Shown piece by piece: positions 35,057 through 48,135 of a DNA stretch of 64,000 bases; position 1 is the stretch's first letter; each line of letters opens with the position of its first letter. The position numbers were made by a program, and so were the translations under genes. The stretch is from Chamaea fasciata (Eukaryota > Chordata > Aves > Passeriformes > Sylviidae), in assembly GCA_029207755.1 (NCBI GenBank), contig JARCOQ010000002.1:90867087-90931086 (forward strand), in the 5' to 3' direction. The notes beneath the pieces are model-generated. The model worked only from the letters and a program-made list of their open reading frames with translations, was not told where the DNA came from and did no database searches.

Positions 35057-38000
35057 ATGGAAGGAATAAGCCAGGGTGGGGGTGGAGAGCGAGTGAGCAA
35101 GCTTTTAAAAGATAAGAGGAAGGAAGTAACAACAGGATGACAGAGAATAGGAAGGGATGGGATTAAGGGGCAGTTTCTTAAATTAGAGGTAAACACAGGG
35201 AGACTTTACTGGAAGCTTAAATAAAGGAAGAAAGCATTAGGAGTGGAACTGTTAAAACCAGAGGCCTATGAGCTCTGATACTACTATTCTCCTCTCATTT
35301 TCTCTTGTTTTATTAGCTTTACACCACACTGTGGGATTTTTGTTGTCTTCCCAGAAGTCTTTATCTGGAACACCGAAAGTGTAATAAATAAATGTGAACC
35401 GTCAAACTTGAACTTTAGCTCTGGCACTACAAGTCACACCACATCAGTAAGTTGTGGATCTGAAACTAGAACTTAAAAAAATAAGTAGTTTCCTACTTGC
35501 ATAGTTTATGTAACCATATCTCCCTCCTCCCCTGTAAAACAAGAAAGAAAAATCAACCTCCCTCCCAGGAATGCTGTTGAAGATGGAAAACTCATATATT
35601 TTTAGCGGGTCTACAAACCACAAAATTAAGGCCATTTTGATCTCCTCCTTTCAATGAGGCAAAGTAGATGAGGGTATTTTACTGGCCAAGGGATTGTGAC
35701 AGGTTGTTTGAGACTGGCAATTTTAAATAGAGTGCATGTTGATTACACATAGAACAATTCCAAGACACTCTGTAGTCTGCTTCTCCAAGGCACCAAGCAA
35801 CTGCAGTGGTAACTGATTTTGCTGTCCAAGAATTTATAACAGAAAATTATATTCCTCCCTGCCAAATTCCCAGCTTCTATTTTGTGACGGACAAGTTATA
35901 AAATACCTTAAATTGCTCTGAATTTTACCCAGAATAATTAGATAAAACACTGGGGGCAGCATTCTTTTCACCCAGCAAAGGAGATACAGTGCAAAACATT
36001 TTAACTAAGGTAGGCAAAACAGACTTCAAAGTCAGTGCACCTTACAGAGCTTGTTTCAGCCTAATAAAAGCAATGCTATTGAGACAGATCATTATCCTTA
36101 CAGTCTAGTTTGTCCTCAACCTTTCTTCGGGGATCATGGATTGAAACTAGCATGGTTCTTGATGTATCTTTTTATTCTCTTGGTAGTAACAGCACTTGAA
36201 ATGACTTTTTAGTTTATCATTAGGTTTATTACTCTGTATAGTGGCCTCCACACATATGATCCTATTCATAAACATAAGGAGACACAATTTCAAGGAAATA
36301 GCTCATTTTTCTGCTGTGCTCAGATCCACAATAATAACCAGTGGATCAGGATAGGGTAAGTGATTACTAACACAATGAATGTTCTTACCAAAGGAGCTGG
36401 CTTGAAGCAGGAAGTTTTTATAAAGCTAAGTATTAATGAAAAATAAGTCTAAAAGCTCAAGAATAGCTTCCATTTGCAGTGACACCTGATGATGGTAGCT
36501 GGTGCTAGTAGGTGGGGTGTCTGAAAGGGCCTGAGAACTCACCTTCTCACAGTGAAGATCCCTAAAGGCTCTCAAGCTGGTTATCTCTGACACCATTTGA
36601 AAATTTGGTCCTAATGTACCAGGAGAATGCATCAGAGCTTTAAGTGAATCAAATATGCGTTTGGACTTGAACTGTAACAAAATCCAGTAAAGCAGAAAAG
36701 AGGGAGGCTCTTTGTTGCCTGTAAAGTCACATGAGAATACTGTGAAAGCACGTTTTACAGTTGTACTATCAGAGTTATATGGGCATTTACTCTAGTTTAT
36801 TTAGGATGTTTACAATAGAACCTCATGGCTTTCCCTCTTGGGTCCAGTTTTTAACAACTGTCTTCAATAGTAAATTATGTATTTCAAAATAAGTATGCTT
36901 TTATCAAGGCCACACTCTGTCTTTCTATCACCAGCAGAACAAAACACACACCATATTTAAATACGCAAGAAAACAAAATGTCCAACAGCAACAAGGGGAT
37001 GAGGGTGCCCCAGCTGTAGAGCATAAATGAATGTAGAGATTCATTGCAGCTTGCATACACTCCTATAAAGGTGTCATCTTCCAGTAACTCCAGTCATAGC
37101 CTACCACTACCTAAGTCAAACTGATTGGGATAACTACAATAAATATTGACAGTTTCTTAGCCAGTGGTTCACAGGAGAGACAGCTTACCACTTCATGTGT
37201 GAGCGTGTATTGCTGCCCACTCTAGAAGAGCAGGAGATCCCTGTGTAGCTAAAAGAGTGGCAATGTGGTGCTCTGCTATTTCTTCCGTCCCATCACTTTT
37301 GGCTGAGAAAGACATTCATGCAACATTCCTCACACAAGTCATTAAGATGTTTTTCCAAGGAACTGCCAGCCTGACTATCTAAGCATTGTTTCAGCCGTCA
37401 GACCCCTATTCCTAACCCTGCACCTTCATTTTGGTGTGGCACACTCCTTACTCTCTCACTTGGATAGGCCTAATGCCTAAAGAGAAATTAGAAGCCATAC
37501 TAATTCTTGCAAAGCGGCCTTGCTGTTACTCTTAATGCTGTCAGGTCCATTAATCTCAGGGGTTTATTGTGTCTGCATAGCATTTAAATAACAAAATGGA
37601 ATCACGTATTTTGGGCATTTTAAAATCTGTACAGTGCTTCAAAAAGGTTGTGAGGCCTGGGGGAGAATTCATAGGTCTTACAACTGATGTTTTAAAAAGC
37701 AATACATTTTTAAAAAGAAGCCAGGTATTCATGAAGGTAATCCAGAATAAGAATTCTTGGTGAGATTTTGCAAGTAAAAATTTGAGGGTTTGTTCATGTG
37801 AGGAAATTAACTACGGCAGAACTACGGCTGTAAAATTATAATGCTGCAGCAGCTACTGCTTGTGTAACGCTCTGTGTTCCTACACAGACAGTATTCTGTA
37901 ATAATAGAGTGGTTTGAGTTTTTTTTGGTAGACCTTACACTGCTTTGGAACCAACATAAACTCATTCTGCCTCCTAATCACTCAGCCCCCTACTACTGAA

Positions 38001-40769
38001 ATCAGCCTTCCATTTTCTCTTTTGTACAAATGCCCCTTCATCAAATTACACTTTTGCAGCATAACCAACAACTACAGAAAATGTCTGCAACTACTAATTA
38101 TAGGCAAAAAAAAAAAGTAAAAAAAAAACCCTCCCAGAAAAAACCCCGCAAACCAACAACCAACAAAGAACCTGATATGGTAAAGGAGTACATGCAAAAG
38201 AGGGGCAGAAGGCCAGAGCCAAGGCTACCACATTTTATGTACAGTACTAAGAGGAATAGTTAAAGTGATCTCTGACCAGGAAGAGAAATAGCTATACTCC
38301 ATCAGAGGATATGAAATTCTTTTCCTTAGTTTTCTGGGATTTGCCAGTTTATTGTGTGTTGCACTGGCAGATGAGCCCCAAAAGAGTTTGTTGCAGTGAC
38401 TTAAAAGAAAAGCAACACATGGTTTAGGGAAAAAGCTAAGGCAGTTCAACACAGCACCTTCAGTGAGTGAATTTCAATTGGCTTTCAACTTAGTATCACA
38501 GGAAACTTTGAGAGAAAATGGACTGAAGTATTTACAGTGCATAAAAATCACAATAAAAAAGGGAACACTTTTTCAGTTATCTTCTTGATGAATAGTAAGA
38601 AGGAACAATATTAAGCTGCAAGCTTAAAAATTTAATATGGGATAATGCAGAATCAGGGTTGGTTCAATCAGGGATCTGATATTGTAATAACCAAACAAAA
38701 ATGGAACTTGAGTGGTTTATACGTGTTATCAGAACTCTTCAGGTGAATGGAGGTTTTAGTAAGAGGATATACTTTTAATGTAAAGTTTATAGTCTTCTGA
38801 TAAATGTTTAATATTAAACTTATCTAAAATTCTAATAAAATAGAACATACAAGGACAACACCTACTTGAAGTAGTTCAAGTTGCTTTTACCATGGCTCTA
38901 AGGAAGAGTTTATATTGTGTTTGCTATCACAGAACCCTGTTTAATAAAAAAAAAAGGGAGTTAGAGTCACAATAATCAAAAAATGGGAGTTTCTGTTACA
39001 TAAATTAAAAAAATCTCACTCAGATGAAACTGGCCACAATATATTGTGCAGACTGGTCCATCAGTGCACACCAGACCATGGACTCCATCCTATAGACATA
39101 GCTTTGACTTTACCAAAGCTTTAACAACTTTGAAGTCCCAAATTTTTTATGCTTGCAAGGAATGGGAAAATAATGAAAACTAAGCACTATAGCTACAGAA
39201 GATGCCCATGATTATTTGTATTTTAAGTGGCTTTTCGTTTAATAAGTTTTTAGGCCTATGTACTTTTTCTTCTAAAAATGCTCAAATAATTAAACAATAT
39301 AATTCTTATATTGGTAAAAACATAATTAAATAAATAAAATATAATGAAATATACATTGCAAAATATTCCCTAAAATAAGTTCTTAGCAAGAAGAAATTCA
39401 ACTTCTCCTAAGTACTTCTCTCTTCCTATCAGGAGATAGAAACATAGCATGTGAACCAAGTATCTTAACGTAAGAATTTGAATTCTGAATCAGAAAAGAG
39501 TCTGAGTCAAACTCCAAAGACTAAAAGGTAAAATCTAGTGACACTTCCTATGTTATGATCTCCCTCTTCAAGTCTGGAGAAAACAAGCAGGACTGAAGCT
39601 GGTAGTGAAGTGACTTGCCAGACTGATAGAAAAACAAGGATTAAGAGTCCCAGATTCCCACGCAAGCACCATCTGTAGTGAGTTGCATTTCCTGCTCACT
39701 CCTCTAGACTTTGTTCAGCTTAGAGAAGACCTGTGACTGAATTCTCTTAGTTAACTGATATAATATAAATTCCCAACTAGGAATGTATGATCAATGTGAA
39801 AACATGAGAAAATTTGAACTGGGACAAAGCAGTCAAGGACAGTTAAGGACAACATTAAGAATTCACATACTTGTACTGATTTTGCACACTGCTGATACAA
39901 ATCCCACAAAGTCTCAGTTCAACTATCCTACCACAGCTAAAGGAGTTTATTTGTCTAAATATGTTTTCAGGAAGGTGCCTCTGTCAGGGAGATGCTGGAA
40001 GCATCAGTGCTCAAGTGAGCTTGTGCAAAAAATAGTCCCCATTGCTGGGAACTTCAGAAATACTCCAGTATTTCAGCTTTTATTACCATCTCACCCTTAG
40101 GAATGATGTGCTTTGCTATGTACCAGTTAGTCTGTATATTACCCTTACTGCAAGTTTGGCTGGTGTAGAAACAACCACAGTTTTCCATTTTTTTGTTACA
40201 AAATTCCAACTTGACCAGAGATTTACAAAGGACAATGAAGACCCTTGAAGACAGAATAAAATCAGGTTTAATGTAGTTATCCCAAGGCTGAGTAAATGGT
40301 CTTTCCCTCTCTACGTCTTTATTTCTCTGACAAGCTGTTTACACTTAATTTGTACAAAGTACCATTTAGTCTTGATGTGCACTCTGTCTTCCCAGATTAG
40401 TTTAGTCAAATAGCCACCTCATCACTTACATCCAAACAATTGTTTTACAAGAGACACCTTATGGCCAGTCAGCAGAGAAATCCTTAGTGTATAGTGGAAA
40501 AGAGCTGCTGAAACTGTTTGAAAAGGAATGAATTAGCAGATAGTATGTTGGCAAGGTGACTCAAAGCCACAAGCAGCAAAACGCATGAGAACATGAAGTT
40601 ACTGTGCTGTAGTCCAGTATTTTGTCTCAATGGCAAAAGGAGATGTCATTCATGGACAGCATGTGAGCCTAGTCATTATTTGCTATCCATTTCTTTTGTT
40701 TTTCCTTAGCATGCAAATAACTACACCAGGGATTTCAGAGGGCACCTCCCTGTCCAGTCCTTCTAATCA
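35057..40769. other. AT-rich gene desert, third part
   Basis: No exon or RNA gene recognised. An A-rich tract at 38107-38165 produces a lysine-rich frame (38030-38263) that is compositional. Short AATAAA-like runs occur near 39,330. The block 37500-37640 (GCATTTAAATAAC, CATTAATCTCAGGG) is unique and could be regulatory, but I have no supporting evidence. Confidence 0.5.
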
Positions 40770-41060
40770 CTTTATGGACTTGCCCATTAATTTCTCTGAC
40801 TCTTGTTTTGAAGACCGTCTGCAGGTCTGCATCTGCAATCTCTTGTGGCAGCAAGCTCAGGAAATTCACTATACAGTAGGTAAAAGGATTTGCTGTTTCT
40901 TTGCTTTAACTCAGATTCCTACTGTTTCCACTAAGTAGCCTCTACTTCTTATAATGTGGAATTTGGTGAACAACAGTTCTCCAATATCTTTGTGCCAGAA
41001 CTTCACTCATCTGCCACCTTCCCCCCTTTCTTCACCACAGAGAAGAGAGATATGACTTCA
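40770..41060 (-). mobile_element. Old CR1-like LINE fragment, minus orientation
   Basis: The plus strand has CTTGTGGCAGCAAGCTCAGG, AATTCACTATACAGTAGGTA, then TTTAACTCAGATTCCTACTG and CCTCTACTTCTTATAATGTG in order. This matches, step for step, the reverse complement of the CR1 3' region, and the same order of blocks is visible in the younger CR1 at 51.5 kb (CTGTTCCACTGACTCACC, TAATCTAAACCTGCTGTC, TACATGCCCTGTAA). Divergence is high, so it belongs to an older CR1 subfamily. Its left end on the minus-strand 5' side is cut close to the start of the next LTR. Exact ends are uncertain. Confidence 0.55.
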
Positions 41061-41069
41061 ATTTATTAC

Positions 41070-42501
41070 TGTGCTGGTTTTGCATTGATTGACATTTAGT
41101 GAGGAGGGAAGAAGCCACCCATGGAAATGATTTTTCTAAGAGGAGATGCTAGGAATCTCCTCCATGCCTGACAAAAGCCATCAGGGACTAGTTTTGAATA
41201 CTGACATCTTGTTAAACACCAAGGAAGCTCAACAGGCCTCTGTGAACACACGTTAAAAATCGAACAAACCCCAGGAAAGCTCTCTTTTCTTCTGGCCTGG
41301 GAATAGGTAACAGGCTAGTCCGGCCCCCTCCATGCATCTGGGCCAGGCAGGCCCTGCCAAGGGGCTGGGCCCCTTCCTGGGGAGTCTGCCGGGCCCTGTC
41401 CCTGTTGGACCGGGCCCCAGAGGCTGTTAATATCCTGCTGCCAGGCCATTTCCCCCTGCTCCAGCAGGGGCCTGGCAGGGCCAGGCCGGGCTGGGCCCCG
41501 CCTCTGCTGCAGCACCGGCCAGGCCAGGCCCCCAAGATCCTGGCGCGGCCCCAGCGCGGGCTGAATCTATCACCGTGACTGCCTCGGCCACTGCCCGGCA
41601 AAAACCATCACCACCATTGCAGGCCCCAGGCGAGATATTAACTCCTGTTTGCACAGATGAAACTTACAGGACGTTAATTCTCTCTCAAGTGAGAGAAAAG
41701 GATAGAGTGAAAACACATAGAGAAACAACATGAAGACACTAAGGCCCGTGAAGAAGGAGTCAAGTCCCAGATAGAAGAAGGAGAAGATGCCTTAGTCTTA
41801 GGCTGAAATTCTTTTCCAAGGCCATGGTGAAGGACTCTGATACTTGCTGAAGCAAGTAAATGTTGAAGTAGCTGTGATCTCATGAGAAGTTGAACAGAGA
41901 TAGGAAGATGAGAGTGATGAAGACACTCCACCCCCACAGAAGAAGCAGACCTCTGTTCCTAGAGATGAAGATTATATCAGAGATAGATGAAGAGAACCTT
42001 TGCTTTGAACAGCTCATCCTTAAAATAGTACCCCATGAGTTTGACATGGCCCATGAATGCAGCTGTGGGAAGGCTGCATGAGATGGGAGGGACTTCATGA
42101 ATGCAGATTTCTGGGCGGCTGCTATTCCTGAAAATTGAAGCCACAAGAGAACCATTTTTATCTTGTGGAGAAGTCTCCATGACGTAGCAAAAGAGACTCC
42201 TCACCCTAAGAAAACTGATGAAAAACTGTTTTAGGTCTGTAGTAAATGGACCTAAGTCCCAAGATTTTGTCTCTGTATGTTGTCAGTGGGAAAGAAAAGA
42301 AGCTTGTGGGGGGAAGGAGAGATGCTCTAAAGGTTTATTCTGACTCTTTTTCTTTTCTTTTAGTTTTGTTAATAAAGTGTTCTTTATACCCTTTAAAGTT
42401 CGAGCCTGCTTTGCTCTTCTCCTAATCCTATCTCGCAGCAGAAAAAGAGTAAATAATTCTAGAGGGTGCATTGGCATTTAGCCAACATTAGACCCACGAC
42501 A
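41070..42501 (+). mobile_element. Solo LTR of an avian endogenous retrovirus, plus orientation
   Basis: It begins TGTGCTGGTTTTGCATTG and ends ACATTAGACCCACGACA, giving TG...CA ends and about 1.43 kb. A polyadenylation signal AATAAA lies near the right end (about 42,371), followed by TGTTCTTTATACCC and a pyrimidine-rich stretch, which fixes the orientation. A GC-rich, CpG-containing part fills 41,330-41,610 and accounts for the overlapping minus-strand frames there. No retroviral internal region is attached, so it is a solo LTR. Flanking ATTAC and TTCAC do not form a clean target duplication. It abuts an older CR1 and may have interrupted it. Confidence 0.85.
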
Positions 42502-44014
42502 TTCACTGGTGCATTGGCCAGGAAATCTCGAATTGGCAAATGAAAACCACTACAATTACACAACTCTTGATTAGTCATATGATCAAAACTACCTGTCTTG
42601 TATGTATTTTACTTTAGTAGAGCATTTTGAACTTGTAGACAATATTCTCATAAGCTCTGAGAAGCTTTAGTTAAACCCTGCACATCAATAGTAATGTTCA
42701 TATTTCTCTTCATGTGGAAACAAAAGGGAGAACAGAATGACTGAGTTTTTCTAGCTGCTATTAAAGGTGCTCATAGAAATAATACAGTTTATGTTGTGAG
42801 ATTTGAGACTAGGTAAGCAATCATGAAATTAAAGACTGTACTATAATGTGTATGGAAGGTAAGAAAAAACTTAAGTTGTGAGGTCATGTGGAGCTCCTCT
42901 CAGAATTAGAAAAGACAGTGGGGATTAAGATACAACTGAGAATGAAAGGCCTGATCGCTCTCTGACATCTGGGAGTCTGGATGTCTTTCTCTAGGAAAAA
43001 ATCCTCCACTATATAATTTCTAGACTTTAAGCATCAATTTGAGTACAATTTTAGCATCATCATAATATTGCTGTAATATAACCTCTTGGTGTGACTTTTC
43101 TTTCAAAATGTATTCTAAAATACATAAACATTCGAATAGACTTCATTAACATATCTTCAGCAGATGGTATAATGATAGGTGTATCTCCTTTCCTTTAACC
43201 TTAAAAACCTACTTTCATAATCCTCAAACCAACCACAGCAAGGTATCTCACCTCATTTTCTCCCTTTTATCCCTACTGTTGTAGTATATTTTCATAGAAA
43301 TACTTAACCTATTAACCTAACTTAACCAGTGACACAAATAACTTGAGTGCCATGTCCTGTGAAGTCCGGGGACCAAGGTCAGGTCATTGCCTATTTCAAT
43401 ATCCATGTCTCCACACATGCCCCAGAGTAAATCAGGCACATATACACAGCATTTGTTTCAGACGTTTTCTTGCTCATCTCAAAACAGTTGTTTAATAATG
43501 GCTATTTGCAGGCTGAAATGTTTAAGCCTTATGTTTGACTGGGTACTGGAAAACAGAAAGAAACTTCCAGCTCACTCTAGCTCCATGGACCTGCCAGGCC
43601 CCTCTTTTCCAGCCTTTGCTGACTCCTGATAAACACAACCAGATAAATCTGGCTGGTTCTTTGCCTTGGGTGTCAAAGGAATAATCACACCCTAACTGCT
43701 TAATCTGCCTTTGGCTCCTCTTGTGTCTTGCTCCCCTTCCCATGCTCTGATTTGCATTGTAATTCCTTGGCTTTCTGACTGTTGCCTCTGACCTGCCTCT
43801 TATTTTGCCCTTGAATTTGGTACAACTGTATTGAGTTTCCTGTCCCTTGGCTCGACTTCTGATCCCAAGGTCTTGCCTAGATGCTTGCCTTGTATATCAT
43901 TACCCTTCTATTGCCTGACTTTGATTTGCCTTGCTCTGATTTGGTTCTAAATCCAACCCTAGCCAGATCCTGGAACTATATTTGATCGCTTGTTCCAAAT
44001 CTTTGAGAAAACTG

Positions 44015-44058
44015 CTCAGACTTCCAACCCAAACCCTTCCTAGTATTCTGTGATTCTT
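44015..44058 (+). mobile_element. Possible CR1 3'-end remnant
   Basis: ACTTCCAACCCAAACCC (44017-44033) followed shortly by ATTCTGTGATTCT (about 44045-44057) resembles the terminal 40 bp of CR1. The match is short and interrupted by TTCCTAGT, and nothing upstream is clearly CR1, so chance is possible. Confidence 0.35.
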
Positions 44059-45279
44059 GTGGTACAAGCAGGGGAGCATTCTCAGGGGGCTGAATATGGG
44101 TCAGCGTCCCCACACACAGGTGACAGTCAGACCTTGAATGCCCAAGTATGCAGACAAATTTTCCTCACTTCAAACACCCCACAGAATTTGGAGGAATGGT
44201 ATAAGGGTCATCCACTAATCATCCCTAAAATGATGATTACTAGAGTTCTCTGCTCATGATGAGATATCAAATGTGAAAAAATAAGTAGAATAAAAGGGCA
44301 TAGATTTTAGTATGCTTTGTTGTATATGGACCTTTTCGACTTCCAATGAATTTAGAAGAAGCATTTTAAAAACGTAACCACCTAACTGGACAACAAATTT
44401 TGCTACTGTGGTTTCATATGCATACAGATGGTGAGGTTTTGGCAAAGGCAAAACCAAACTCCAGCACTTGGATCACACTGCTTTTTAGAACTTGGAGGTT
44501 TTGTGCTCAGAAAAAAATAGTTAATTTCTAAATAAAAGGAACTGAAGAGAGAGAATTACTTGATTTTGTTTCTCTTTGCTGAGATAATGAATATTTTACT
44601 GAACACAGGAAAGTACTAATCTTCTACTTTTCGTAATTCATGGAAAGCAATCAGAAAACTCACCGAAGACTGGAGAATACAGTGTCCTCTATCCATCCAA
44701 ATGTTTTCCACTATATTCCCATTTTTTTCCATCTTTCCTTCTAATCTGAAAAGAAGGGATGGCTGCTACGCTTCCTCTGTTCTCCAGTCCTCAATTTAAA
44801 TTTGTGATGTGAACACCTAAAGGTCAAAATGCAAAGTCTGTCCTCAGTTCTTACACAGACATAACTGTTGTTAACTTTTGAGAAACTTGACTCATTTTTG
44901 TAGCATTTTATGTGTTTTCTTCTAAAATATTTTAAATGGTTTCTCCATGTAAGATATACAGGACATGGGTATTTACCTATTTACACGGGTGATACTGAAA
45001 TGTAGTGCTGTTTGAGGTGGTATGGACAAAGTCATTGCATTGATGGTTTTTTCATGCCTGAATAACGCATCTAATCCAAATTCATTTTGAAAATATCACT
45101 ATACTAAACCATGATGTATAATTTTTATATATTCTAAGTATTTTTTAGCCGCATGTGGTATAGAGTCGAACAAAAAACCCTACCCCTAAATGACATAATG
45201 ACATTACTGAGGCTGGTTTCTGTGAAAATAGTACTTACAAAGTATAGTATAGTAGTCACTATATATTCATTCCCTCTCC

Positions 45280-45490
45280 CATCACTTAATTACATCACCA
45301 TTTAAGACAGACATATAATGTAATTAGAGATTTGAACAGTTCACAGCCAGATCACTTAAAGTAACATTGTTAATGGGCTTTAGAAGTTCTCCCTTTAATA
45401 TTGCCAGTGTTATAACTTCTAATTACCTTAATAATTAGGGCTGTGTCATTCATGATTGAGGTAACAGTTGCTACCACTAATGGGTATTAG
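45280..45490. promoter_or_regulatory. Candidate enhancer block with many TAAT cores
   Basis: Within 210 bp there are CTTAATTAC (about 45286), GTAATTAGAG (about 45320), GTTAATGGG (about 45369), TCTAATTACC (about 45418) and TTAATAATTAGGG (about 45428). The block is unique and lacks open frames. Such clustering of homeodomain-type cores is well above the surrounding level. No conservation evidence is available. Confidence 0.35.
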
Positions 45491-47949
45491 AAGTCTCTCA
45501 CAAGGCATGTTTTGATGTTCTCACCGAGTTGCTTAGGGCAGGCAAGAGCTATTTGTCCTTAGAAACATAGTGGTTGCTATGTGGTGGCCTGGGCAGAGGC
45601 ATCCTTACTAACCACTTTAATACTGCCACCACCACTGCTGTTTTCACTGAGGAGTGACTGTATTAAAGGCACTCACCATGCACTGCCCTTGAAATGCAAA
45701 TGTGGCACCTCTGGATGAAATCTGTTGAATTCTAATTGCTATTGTTACTATTGCTACAAATAACTGCATAAACTTGAATGTCAAACCTGACTGATATTCA
45801 AAGAAATCCATAGGTAATTCTTCCCCATTCCTAACCCTACAAATTAGCAATGGTTATGATTTGCGAAGTTTAAGATGACACATTTGCTTCATTATGCATG
45901 AGTAATTCAGAAGAGCAACTACAACTAGGTTCAATTCTAAAGGAAAGCAACTGTGATTTGCAGCTATTTTGCCAAGACATAAGGCTACAATCACTTTTTC
46001 AAGTCCGTTTTTTTCTAAAGACTTCTGGCACAGATTGAAACCAAGTCTTCTATGAAGAGTAAGAGTCAGAGGTTCCTCCTTATTTGTCTGAAACTAGTTC
46101 AGAAATAAAGGCCTGTTTTTTTGGCCATGCTACACTTTGAGGCTTAAGAGTTCATTCACAGGAGAGTAGAGAACTCAGGATTTACTCTACTTCCATACCT
46201 CAAGTTCACCAAGATTTATGTAACTGGAGACCAAAAAAGGTTTGGAGAACTATTAAACCCAGGTAGACAGGAAAAAAAGTCAACTTCATTGGGTAGACTT
46301 TCACCAAACTGGTTTTAATAATCTAAGCTGTCCCTGGGGACAGAATGGGCTCTTTTACTTTGTTTTTTTTGAGCTTTATTATATTGCATTATATGACTGT
46401 GATGGAAAATATTAAATCCTCAGAGACTGGAGGAGCATTTACTTCTTAAATTTGTTTGTTTTCCAGACACAGATTCAACTGATTTCCTAACTCAGGTTAA
46501 ATTACACTGAACAGGTAAAAGGGCAACTCTGTGATGCAGAGAAGAATGCCCTGGGGATAAAAAAGAGATTGATTTATCCCAGTCCCACTAAAAACACCCA
46601 GGAACTTAACATTTATTAGACTGGACATGAAGGACATACTCATATAGATAAGATACACATGGTAAATTAGCCCTTTAAGGTACAACATTGAAATCAATAA
46701 ACTACACAGAAACCACAAAGACAGTCTCATTCCTCTCCATCTAAATTAAAATCTAGGTAAAAAATAGAAAAAAAAAAAGGAAAACAAATCCCAAATTCAT
46801 GTATCTACTTGACCAACAGGTGTGAACATTTCCCTCCCTCATCAGGTAAGTATATAATGTGCTCATGGTTGAATCAGATTTAATTTCTACAGACTTCCGA
46901 TATAAGTTTGGCAAGTATCTTTGCTTCTTTGTGTCCCTTTTCAGCGAAAACAAAGTAATTATAAGAGTACTACCTTTGTCTGCTTTGACCTGAAATAGTA
47001 CTAGATACACTCCTTCAGATACAAATACAATCTCACCAAGGAAAGAATTCCTGTTAAGAGTGATCACACTTCCTGTTGACTACAAGATAGAATTCCAGGA
47101 TTAAAAAATCCCTATATTAAAGTAATCTTAAAGATTTTCAGATCACTAAGTCATACACACATCTCTGTGTTCATATATAGTGCATACACGTATATATTTA
47201 CATATACACATACAACTCACACAAATTATAGTGACACTAGTGCCAAACATTTTGCTCACACATTCCTAAAAGTTTTCAGAAATCTTTACTAGCCATTTGG
47301 CCACAAATCTATTCCATTACATTTCAAATTGGTCACGACAGAAATTCTACTGCTATACTCTTAAACTACGAGACAAAAGGTCTTAGATCTTAGATCACAT
47401 TAAACTATGCCAAGATCATTTCAGGAGCCCAAAACTACTTGTAATGCAACAGAAACAACAAGTAATTCAAACTACTCTATGCAATATTTACAAATACGTC
47501 AATCTTACATGAACAAGCTGAACAAAGCGTACCTGTACACATATTGTCATAGAGGAACTGAAAGATGTTTCCCTCAAAAGGAATAGCAGTTCAGACTGAT
47601 TTTCAACTTTAAAAAAAATTATTTTGTGTACTGTGTATTGGGTCATGGCTGACCTGGACTGGTTAATTCAGTTTTTTATTTTGTATCATTTGGATAGAAA
47701 GTAATTGCAGTATATTATATACATTCTTAAAATTACCTCCAAATAAAGGACAAGTAAAGGCAAGGAAAAGGAATACGATGAAAGAGACCCAAATCTATGT
47801 CATCTTTATGCTGCCTAAGTTTTAGTTTAAGTGATCATAGGGGCAGGCCTTATTACACCTCAATCAGATGCCTCCATCTGATGATCATCTAGGTTTTCTT
47901 CATGTTCACTAAAATGGAACAGGTACTTTTAAGGGCACAGCTCAGCTCA

Positions 47950-48135
47950 CCGGGGATGGATAGCCCAGAGAAGTTATAGAGCCTGTTACTTGGAGATAGT
48001 CAAAACTTGACTGGATGTTTCAATCCATTTGGATAGGTCGTGTGCTATCCCTCTCCACTGGCAGTACAAAGAACCTGGGCTTCTACAGCCCTGCCCTGTA
48101 GATTTCTAACAGATGAGAAGAGCTCCTGATGCTGC
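47950..48135 (+). mobile_element. CR1 3'-region fragment
   Basis: TAGCCCAGAGAAGTTATAGA followed by GCCTGTTACTTGGAGATAGT and CAAAACTTGACTGGATG tracks the CR1 coding 3' end, where the usual wording is close to AGGTTGTGGAG, then GGAGATATTCAAAACC and TGACTGGA. The rest is too diverged to define ends. Confidence 0.55.

Larger units (their letters stand above)
42502..47949. other. AT-rich gene desert, fourth part
   Basis: No exon or RNA gene recognised. Positions 43690-43990 are a low-complexity C/T-rich segment with repeated TTGCCT and CTGATTTG words. It may be an old repeat I cannot name. An imperfect TA/CA-rich tract lies at about 47157-47220. Short frames are unsupported. Confidence 0.5.

Noticed and set aside
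38030..38263. Lysine-rich 77-codon frame
   Set aside because: Arises from an A-rich low-complexity tract.
41212..41654. Three overlapping minus-strand frames
   Set aside because: They lie inside the GC-rich interior of a solo LTR, antisense to its orientation, and are compositional.
42390..42410. GTTCGAGCC-like sequence as a tRNA B box
   Set aside because: It lies in the 3' part of an LTR, with no matching A box or cloverleaf around it.
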